Positions 9,683 through 15,000 of a DNA stretch of 15,000 bases are shown here, piece by piece. Positions within the stretch are counted from its first letter, which is position 1. Each line of letters starts with the position of its first letter. A program made the position numbers and the translations under genes. Below the pieces are notes generated by a model. That model was given only the letters and a program-made list of their open reading frames with translations, made no database searches and was not told where the DNA came from. The DNA is from Bacillus thuringiensis (GTDB taxonomy: Bacteria; Bacillota; Bacilli; Bacillales; Bacillaceae_G), in the NCBI RefSeq assembly GCF_001182785.1, contig NZ_CP012099.1, forward strand, positions 12,501-27,500, in the 5' to 3' direction.

Positions 9683-9712
9683 AAAACCCGTGCATATGCA
9701 CGGGTTTTTTAT
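9683..9712 (+). terminator. Palindromic terminator between the Cys-rich gene and dck
   Basis: A perfect 26-base palindrome at 9683-9708 with arms AAAACCCGTGCA and TGCACGGGTTTT, followed by more T on the plus strand. It starts 9 bases after the plus-strand gene and ends one base before the dck stop codon (minus strand), so it probably serves both converging genes. The T-run is better in the plus direction. Confidence 0.92.
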
Positions 9713-10377
9713 TTTACAAGTTTACGTGTTTGTTTTAAAAAATGGCCAATTTTTTTAATGATTGGCTCGATTGAATCACCATCTTTTAAAATATCGTATT
9801 CATTAATATTTAAGCGTAATACAGGGCATGAATTAAAGTTGTTAATCCAGTTTTCATAACGTCCATGCATTTCTTTCCAGTACTCAATTGGTGTTTGCTG
9901 TTCCATTGGGCGTCCACGTTCTTGAATGCGATCGACAATATCATCGAAAGAACCTTCTAAGTAAATTAATAAGTCTGGATGAGGGAAGTAAGGAGTCATG
10001 ACCATAGCGTCAAATAAACCTTTGTATGTTTCATAATCAGTTTCCGTCATCGTACCTTTTTCATGATGCATCTTTGCAAAAATTCCAGTGTCTTCGTAAA
10101 TAGAACGATCTTGAACAAAACCGCCACCGTATTCAAAAATTCTTTTTTGTTCCTTAAATCGTTCTGCTAAAAAGTACACTTGTAGGTGGAAGCTCCAGCG
10201 AGTGAAATCCGCATAGAACTTGTCCAAGTATGGATTGGAATCTACTTTTTCAAATGATGTGCGATAACCTAAAGCATTAGCTAATGCAGTTGTCATAGTT
10301 GATTTACCCACACCTACCGTTCCGGCGATAGTGATTACTGCATCATTGGGTATATCATATTTTTGCCTTAAATTCAT
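9709..10377 (-). CDS. dck: Deoxyadenosine/deoxycytidine kinase
   Basis: Deoxynucleoside salvage kinase that phosphorylates deoxycytidine and deoxyadenosine to monophosphates. The 222-residue protein belongs to the dNK/thymidine kinase-like P-loop family. The P-loop GTVGVGKST is at residues 19-27. Other family marks are RWSFHLQVYFLAERF (substrate pocket), the QDRSIYEDTGIFA segment containing the catalytic Asp-Arg-Ser motif, and RGRPMEQQ of the lid. It resembles B. subtilis YaaG (Dck) closely and lies in the same order. It starts 2 bases after the dgk stop codon, and its AAAGGAG binding site overlaps the end of dgk, so the pair is translationally close and forms one operon. Assignment as dck rather than dgk rests on the DRS motif and sequence likeness. 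Confidence 0.94.
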   Translation of the reverse strand: MNLRQKYDIPNDAVITIAGTVGVGKSTMTTALANALGYRTSFEKVDSNPYLDKFYADFTRWSFHLQVYFLAERFKEQKRIFEYGGGFVQDRSIYEDTGIFAKMHHEKGTMTETDYETYKGLFDAMVMTPYFPHPDLLIYLEGSFDDIVDRIQERGRPMEQQTPIEYWKEMHGRYENWINNFNSCPVLRLNINEYDILKDGDSIEPIIKKIGHFLKQTRKLVK

Positions 10378-10379
10378 TA

Positions 10380-11015
10380 TTATTTCGACTCCTTTAAGAG
10401 AGTATTTTGAAGGGCAGATAGGATGACGTTTAAATCATCAGGATTTTTTACAAAATCCATATCGTCTCCATTAAATTTCAATACTGGTATCTCTGGATGA
10501 TCTTTTTTAAAAGCATCCATTGCTGTTTCGTAATCTTTTGTGAGCTGTAGTAAGTAATTTGGATCCATGTTTTTTTCAAATTCTCTTCCGCGCAAGGCGA
10601 TTCGTTTTTGCAATGTTTCTAGGCTAGCTGTTAAATATACAATGACGTTTGGCACAGGCATATCTTGTGTAAGGATACGATAAATTTGCATGTACTTGTC
10701 ATATTGAGAGTCTTTTAATGTGCGGGATGCAAAAATTAAATTTTTAAAGATATGGTAATCCGCTACTACTGGTTTCCTTTGATTCAAATACTTTATGTTA
10801 ATATCTTCTAACTGTTTATATCTATTACAAAGAAAGAACATCTCTGTTTGAAAACTCCATTCGTCGATGTCTTCATAGAACTTTCCTAAAAAGGGATTTT
10901 CATCAACAATCTCTTTTAGTAAGTGGAGTTGCATGTGAGTTGAAATTTCCTTCGCAAGTGAAGTTTTTCCAACACCAATTGGTCCTTCAACCGTAATAAA
11001 TGGTACTCCGGTCAC
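10380..11015 (-). CDS. dgk: Deoxyguanosine kinase
   Basis: Salvage kinase of the same P-loop family as its neighbour, specific for purine deoxynucleosides such as deoxyguanosine. I chose the GTG at 11013-11015 (211 residues) because AAAGGAGG at about 11023-11030 is its binding site; a further in-frame TTG at 11031-11033 overlaps that site and is unlikely. The P-loop GPIGVGKTS is at residues 11-19. EWSFQTEMFFLCNRYKQLED forms the substrate-side helix. Where dck has DRS, this protein has ADYHIFKNLIFA, as in B. subtilis Dgk, which separates the two paralogues. The lid has RGREFEKN. It is the first gene of the dgk-dck operon. Confidence 0.93.
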   Translation of the reverse strand: MTGVPFITVEGPIGVGKTSLAKEISTHMQLHLLKEIVDENPFLGKFYEDIDEWSFQTEMFFLCNRYKQLEDINIKYLNQRKPVVADYHIFKNLIFASRTLKDSQYDKYMQIYRILTQDMPVPNVIVYLTASLETLQKRIALRGREFEKNMDPNYLLQLTKDYETAMDAFKKDHPEIPVLKFNGDDMDFVKNPDDLNVILSALQNTLLKESK

Positions 11016-11074
11016 GCTGTTTCCTCCTTTCAATCAGTGATTTACCGTGACTACTAAAAACACAAAACAGAATT

Positions 11075-11083
11075 ATTGTAGCA
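11075..11083 (-). promoter_or_regulatory. Predicted extended -10 promoter of dgk-dck
   Basis: On the minus strand TGCTACAAT gives an extended -10 (TACAAT at 11075-11080). No good -35 is seen at the usual distance. The leader to the dgk start is about 50 bases. Confidence 0.5.
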
Positions 11084-11140
11084 CAAGAGGGAAGCGAGCG
11101 GGTTAATTTGATATAAAAAGTTAAAAAATAGATATATGTA

Positions 11141-11680
11141 TTAATTAAATTTTATTTTGGATGACGATGTTATAGTTGCTTTCAATGTAGTTTCCATTAT
11201 TTTTAAAGCATGTATATTATCTTGGTCGTTGTTAGAGGCGATACAATCCTGTGGTACATACAATGTATAATTTCTCATATGAGCATCATTAGCTGTAAAT
11301 AGGATACATATATTCCCGGCAACTCCTGTTAATATTAGATTTTCTATTTTTAAATAACCTAATAATGAATTTAAAGGTGTTTCATAAAAAGCAGAATAAT
11401 GTGGTTTAATAAAAATATAATCATCAGAACTTGGAGCAATCTTATGGATTATATTTTCGCTATATTTATTTGTGCAATGAGTAATAAGTTGGTCGATATC
11501 AGATCTCCAAAGTTGATAATGGTCATTAACGTAAATTATAGGATAGCCGAAGGATTTCATTTTTTTCTTTAATTGTAAAATAGGGTTTGTTATAGTTTCG
11601 CATTTTTGAGCTAGAATGGGTCCGTGGGAAAATTGAAAATCATTAATCATATCGATAATGAGCAAGGCGGTATTTTTCAT
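11141..11680 (-). CDS. Isochorismatase-family cysteine hydrolase (YaaI-like)
   Basis: A 179-residue alpha/beta hydrolase of the isochorismatase/nicotinamidase superfamily; the substrate cannot be read from the sequence. The catalytic triad is visible: Asp10 in LLIIDMINDF, Lys92 in IFIKPHYSAFYETPL and Cys125 in LTGVAGNICIL. The position in the dck/dgk - tadA interval matches yaaI of B. subtilis, but identity of function is not shown. The ATG at 11678-11680 follows a modest site (GAGAGGG). The protein is AT-rich and Ile/Asn-rich compared with its neighbours. It lies upstream of dgk on the same strand, 125 bases away, with no clear terminator between, so some read-through into dgk-dck is possible. 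Divergent from tadA. Confidence 0.88.
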   Translation of the reverse strand: MKNTALLIIDMINDFQFSHGPILAQKCETITNPILQLKKKMKSFGYPIIYVNDHYQLWRSDIDQLITHCTNKYSENIIHKIAPSSDDYIFIKPHYSAFYETPLNSLLGYLKIENLILTGVAGNICILFTANDAHMRNYTLYVPQDCIASNNDQDNIHALKIMETTLKATITSSSKIKFN

Positions 11681-11717
11681 ATGTAATCCCTCTCTTTTTC
11701 TTTTAGGGTGGATTGAA

Positions 11718-11746
11718 TTTGTAAAAGTTATCCCCTGTGTAGTAAA
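11718..11746 (-). promoter_or_regulatory. Possible promoter of the isochorismatase-family gene
   Basis: On the minus strand TTTACT (11741-11746), a 17-base spacer and TACAAA (11718-11723), each matching the consensus at four of six positions. It lies in the 107-base region shared with the divergent tadA gene, for which I could not pick a convincing promoter. Confidence 0.33.
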
Positions 11747-11775
11747 TGGAAATAAGTGTACTTTATTTGTAATGA

Positions 11776-12288
<513 letters not shown>

Positions 12289-12293
12289 CGTAT

Positions 12294-12322
12294 TTGCATT
12301 TTATAAAGAAACAAGTTATACT
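12294..12322 (+). promoter_or_regulatory. Promoter of the SRP RNA gene
   Basis: TTGCAT (12294-12299), a 17-base spacer and TATACT (12317-12322), close to the sigma-A consensus, starting 6 bases after the tadA stop codon. Transcription would start near 12329, about 37 bases before the mature RNA; this leader includes a hairpin with TGCCTT (12328-12333) pairing with AAGGCA (12339-12344). Confidence 0.85.
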
Positions 12323-12365
12323 GATAATGCCTTTAATGAAGGCAACCGAATATTGGTTTTAACTT

Positions 12366-12636
12366 TGCCGTGCTAAGCGGGGAGGTAGCGGTGCCCTATA
12401 CTCGCAATCCGCTCTAGCGAGGCCGAATCCCCTCTCGAGGTTATGTTGCTGTAAGGTCTGCCTTAAGTAAGTGGTGTTGACGTTTGGGTCCTGCGCAACG
12501 GGACCCCGTGAACCTTGTCAGGTCCGGAAGGAAGCAGCAATAAGCGGGTCTTCTCGTGTGCCGCAGGAGTGCCTGAACCGAGCTAACTGCTTGAGTAACG
12601 CTTATGGTACGTAATCGACGGAGGGTGCACGGCAGT
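12366..12636 (+). ncRNA. ffs: Signal recognition particle RNA (Bacillus large type, scRNA)
   Basis: About 270 bases with the layout of the Bacillus scRNA, which includes an Alu domain lost in E. coli 4.5S RNA. The ends pair: GCCGTGC (12367-12373) with GCACGGC (12627-12633). The 5' Alu-like part shows GGGGAGGTAGCGGTGCCC. The S-domain helix 8 has the conserved Ffh-binding core with CAGGTCCGGAAGGAAGCAGC (about 12519-12538), including the GGAA tetraloop. The RNA binds Ffh to target ribosomes making membrane and secreted proteins. It lies between tadA and dnaX as in B. subtilis, with its own promoter and terminator. The 476 bases between these genes hold the RNA, its signals and the dnaX promoter. 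Mature ends are estimated. Confidence 0.97.
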
Positions 12637-12649
12637 TATATATGTATAC

Positions 12650-12681
12650 AAAACTCACCTTAATATAAAGGTGAGTTTTTT
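12650..12681 (+). terminator. Terminator of the SRP RNA gene
   Basis: AAAACTCACCTT (12650-12661) pairs perfectly with AAGGTGAGTTTT (12668-12679) around a 6-base loop, followed by T. Flanking TATAC/GTATA could lengthen the stem with a small bulge. Confidence 0.94.
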
Positions 12682-12697
12682 GTATAGAAAATAACTT

Positions 12698-12727
12698 TTG
12701 GAATCTATAAACAGAATGGGTTATAAT
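12698..12727 (+). promoter_or_regulatory. Promoter of dnaX-ebfC-recR
   Basis: TTGGAA (12698-12703), an 18-base spacer and a perfect TATAAT (12722-12727). The predicted start near 12734 leaves a leader of about 30 bases before the dnaX GTG. Confidence 0.83.
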
Positions 12728-12764
12728 AAATGAGATAATAACCTTTGAGGGAGGCCGTATTTTC

Positions 12765-14453
12765 GTGTCATACCAAGCGTTATACCGAACATGGAGACCG
12801 CAAAAGTTCGAAGATGTAGTCGGTCAAAAGCACGTGACAAAAACGTTGCAAAATGCCCTTCTTCAAGAGAAAGTTTCACATGCTTATTTATTTTCTGGTC
12901 CGAGGGGAACAGGAAAAACGACAATTGCAAAAGTATTTGCAAAAGCAATTAACTGTGAACATGCTCCGGTAGCTGAACCTTGTAATGAATGTCCTTCTTG
13001 TCTAGGAATTACACAAGGATCCATTTCAGATGTATTAGAAATTGATGCGGCTTCAAATAACGGTGTAGATGAAATTCGAGATATTAGAGATAAAGTAAAA
13101 TATGCTCCAAGTGCTGTAGAATATAAAGTATACATTATTGATGAAGTTCACATGCTTTCTATGGGTGCATTCAATGCGCTTTTAAAAACCTTAGAAGAGC
13201 CGCCAGGACATGTTATCTTTATTTTGGCGACAACAGAACCTCATAAGATCCCGCCTACAATTATTTCACGTTGTCAGCGTTTTGAATTCCGAAAAATATC
13301 AGTGAATGATATTGTTGAGAGATTATCAACGGTCGTGACAAATGAAGGTACGCAAGTGGAAGATGAAGCATTACAAATTGTTGCACGTGCTGCTGAAGGT
13401 GGTATGCGTGACGCGCTTAGTCTTATTGATCAGGCTATATCTTATAGTGATGAGATTGTTACGACAGAAGATGTATTGGCCGTAACAGGATCTGTTTCTC
13501 AGCAATACTTAGGCAATTTAGTAGAATGCATACGTGAAAATGATGTATCAAGAGCATTGCAAATCATAGATGAAATGATGAGTAAAGGGAAAGATCCAGT
13601 TCGTTTTATGGAGGATTTCATTTACTATTATCGTGATATGCTTTTATATCAAACTTCACCGCAACTAGAACATATGTTGGAACGAGTAATTGTAGATGAT
13701 CAATTCCGTAAGTTGAGTGAAGAAATGCAACCGGAAGTGATCTATGAGATTATTCATACCCTTAGTAAAGGACAACAGGAAATGAAGTGGACAAATCATC
13801 CGCGTATTTTCTTAGAAGTTGTTATGGTGCAATTGTGTCAACAGTTTATGATGCAAGCAAATGGTACAGATCGTTTGCAAGCAATTATGAACAGGATGCA
13901 GCAACTGGAGAAAGAGTTAGAGCAAGTCAAAAAGAACGGTGTGCCAGCTGGTGTACAACAGGAAGTAAGAGAGACACGTGCAACACCAAAACCGGTACGA
14001 ACAGGAAGTATGAAGATTCCTGTCGGACGTGTAAATGAAGTATTAAAACAAGCGAAGCGTCAAGATTTAGAACAATTAAAAGCTGTATGGGGTGAGTTGT
14101 TAGGAAGACTCAAATCATATAACAAAGTAGCATTTGCTGTTTTATTAGAAAATAGCGAACCAGTGGCAGCTTCAGATGACACTTACGTTTTGGCATTTCA
14201 ATATGAGATTCACTGTAAGATGGCGAGCGAAAATCGAGAAGCTATGGATACAGTAGAACAAGCTTTATTTGAATTGCTAAGTAAAAGGTTAAATATGATT
14301 GCCATTCCAAAAAGTGAATGGGGTAAAATCCGTGAAGACTTTTTACAACGTGAAGGTGGAGAGTCTGAAGAAAGCCAGGAGAAAAAGGAAGACCCTCTTA
14401 TAGAAGAGGCAGTGAAATTAGTAGGACAAGAACTCATTGAAATAAAAGAATAA
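12765..14453 (+). CDS. dnaX: DNA polymerase III subunit gamma/tau
   Basis: Clamp-loader ATPase subunit that opens and loads the sliding clamp and ties the replicase to the helicase. The protein has 562 residues and starts at GTG 12765, behind AGGGAGG at 12748-12754. The N-terminal SYQALYRTWRPQKFEDVVGQ is diagnostic. The Walker A GPRGTGKTT spans residues 45-53. The zinc module has Cys64, Cys73, Cys76 and Cys79. Walker B is IIDEVH at 124-129, and the sensor/arginine-finger region is TTEPHKIPPTIISRCQRF at about 155-172. The C-terminal third is the tau-type region with Gln/Glu/Lys-rich segments. I see no E. coli-like programmed frameshift site with its hairpin. It is followed after 22 bases by ebfC. 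Confidence 0.97.
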   Translation: MSYQALYRTWRPQKFEDVVGQKHVTKTLQNALLQEKVSHAYLFSGPRGTGKTTIAKVFAKAINCEHAPVAEPCNECPSCLGITQGSISDVLEIDAASNNGVDEIRDIRDKVKYAPSAVEYKVYIIDEVHMLSMGAFNALLKTLEEPPGHVIFILATTEPHKIPPTIISRCQRFEFRKISVNDIVERLSTVVTNEGTQVEDEALQIVARAAEGGMRDALSLIDQAISYSDEIVTTEDVLAVTGSVSQQYLGNLVECIRENDVSRALQIIDEMMSKGKDPVRFMEDFIYYYRDMLLYQTSPQLEHMLERVIVDDQFRKLSEEMQPEVIYEIIHTLSKGQQEMKWTNHPRIFLEVVMVQLCQQFMMQANGTDRLQAIMNRMQQLEKELEQVKKNGVPAGVQQEVRETRATPKPVRTGSMKIPVGRVNEVLKQAKRQDLEQLKAVWGELLGRLKSYNKVAFAVLLENSEPVAASDDTYVLAFQYEIHCKMASENREAMDTVEQALFELLSKRLNMIAIPKSEWGKIREDFLQREGGESEESQEKKEDPLIEEAVKLVGQELIEIKE

Positions 14454-14475
14454 TAATAATTAGGAGGAATTAATT

Positions 14476-14805
14476 ATGATGCGTGGCGGAATGGGAAATA
14501 TGAATAATATGATGAAACAAATGCAAAAGATGCAAAAGGACATGGCGAAAGCGCAAGAAGAGCTTGGTGAAAAAACAGTTGAAGGTACAGCTGGTGGCGG
14601 GATGATTACAGTTATTGCAAATGGTCACAAGCAAATTCTTGAAGTGAAGATTAAAGAAGAAGTTGTAGATCCAGAAGATATCGAAATGTTACAAGACTTA
14701 GTGTTAGCTGCAACAAATGATGCACTTAAAAAGGCTGATGAGCTTTCAAACTCTACAATGGGTAAATTTACAAAAGGCTTAAACTTACCAGGTGGAATGT
14801 TCTAG
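14476..14805 (+). CDS. ebfC: Nucleoid-associated protein of the YbaB/EbfC family
   Basis: Small DNA-binding nucleoid-associated protein (YaaK in B. subtilis), a dimer whose cellular role in Bacillus is not well defined. The protein has 109 residues. It starts with a Gly/Met/Asn-rich tail ([21 protein letters not shown]), then a long helix, the conserved [18 protein letters not shown] sheet region, and a C-terminal helix, ending NLPGGMF. Two adjacent ATG codons exist; I chose the first (14476), which lies 8 bases after AGGAGG (14462-14467). It sits between dnaX and recR, the usual conserved order, and shares their operon. Its stop codon overlaps the recR binding site. Confidence 0.96.
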   Translation: MMRGGMGNMNNMMKQMQKMQKDMAKAQEELGEKTVEGTAGGGMITVIANGHKQILEVKIKEEVVDPEDIEMLQDLVLAATNDALKKADELSNSTMGKFTKGLNLPGGMF

Positions 14806-14819
14806 GAGGATATTGATAT

Positions 14820-15000
14820 ATGCATTATCCAGAACCAATATCAAAACTAATCGATAGTTTTATGAAGTTGCCAGGTATCGGACCGAAAACAGCGGTTCGA
14901 TTGGCATTTTTCGTATTAGATATGAAAGAAGATGATGTGTTAGGTTTCGCGAAAGCACTTGTAAATGCGAAGCGAGATTTAGCGTATTGTTCTGTATGCG
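14820..15000 (+). CDS. recR: Recombination protein RecR, N-terminal part (cut by window end)
   Basis: RecR acts with RecO (and RecF) to load RecA on gapped single-stranded DNA during repair. Only the first 60 residues lie in the window. They begin [19 protein letters not shown] and contain the helix-hairpin-helix [14 protein letters not shown] at residues 17-30. The first cysteines of the zinc finger are Cys57 and Cys60 (YCSVC). The ATG at 14820 follows AGGAGG at 14804-14809, which overlaps the ebfC stop codon, so the genes are translationally close. The Toprim domain should follow beyond the window. Confidence 0.97.
   Translation, partial: MHYPEPISKLIDSFMKLPGIGPKTAVRLAFFVLDMKEDDVLGFAKALVNAKRDLAYCSVC

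Noticed and set aside
11016..11033. TTG at 11031-11033 (minus strand) as dgk start
   Set aside because: The codons after it are the Shine-Dalgarno sequence for the GTG at 11013-11015, and the resulting extra residues match nothing in the family.
13900..14400. Programmed frameshift in dnaX giving a short gamma form, as in E. coli
   Set aside because: A-rich runs are present but no in-frame A-AAA-AAG slippery site with a following hairpin and upstream Shine-Dalgarno-like stimulator was found.

Overview
This window is an ordinary core-chromosome segment of a low-GC Firmicute, almost certainly a member of the Bacillus cereus group. The evidence is the AT-rich third codon positions, strong AAAGGAGG-type ribosome binding sites, the sequences of GuaB, DacA, PdxS and SerS, and a gene order matching the origin-proximal region of Bacillus subtilis (rrn - yaaC - guaB - dacA - pdxST - serS - tRNA-Ser - dck/dgk - yaaI - tadA - scr - dnaX - ebfC - recR). 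Species assignment within the group is not possible by eye.

Layout: 1-1610 is the 3' half of a 23S rRNA gene, a 5S rRNA gene and a strong terminator. The yaaC gene (minus strand) converges on that terminator, its stop codon lying in the T-tract. yaaC and guaB diverge from a short region in which their predicted -35 boxes occupy the same bases. guaB (IMP dehydrogenase) and dacA (penicillin-binding protein 5) each have their own terminator. The pyridoxal 5'-phosphate synthase pair pdxS-pdxT follows, then a complete T-box riboswitch with a UCC serine specifier in front of serS, then a class II tRNA-Ser(UGA) with its own promoter and terminator.

After the tRNA lies one gene I cannot name, a 130-residue protein with a cysteine-rich N-terminal segment, a Lys/Ala/Pro linker and a C-terminal helix-turn-helix-like segment. 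It is absent from this position in the B. subtilis order as I recall it. Then comes a minus-strand block: dck and dgk (deoxynucleoside kinases, two-gene operon) and an isochorismatase-family hydrolase. The rest is on the plus strand: tadA (tRNA adenosine deaminase), the long Bacillus-type SRP RNA with a near-consensus promoter and terminator, and the operon dnaX - ebfC - recR, with recR cut by the window end.

The genes together are housekeeping: ribosome components, GMP synthesis, deoxynucleoside salvage, PLP synthesis, serine charging, tRNA wobble modification, protein targeting, cell wall maturation, and replication/recombination. I found no mobile element, CRISPR array, defence system or clearly novel multi-gene system. 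The most interesting points are the unnamed Cys-rich/helix-turn-helix gene, the U73 discriminator of tRNA-Ser(UGA) set against the UCC/G73 preference encoded by the neighbouring serS T-box, and the shared -35 element between yaaC and guaB.
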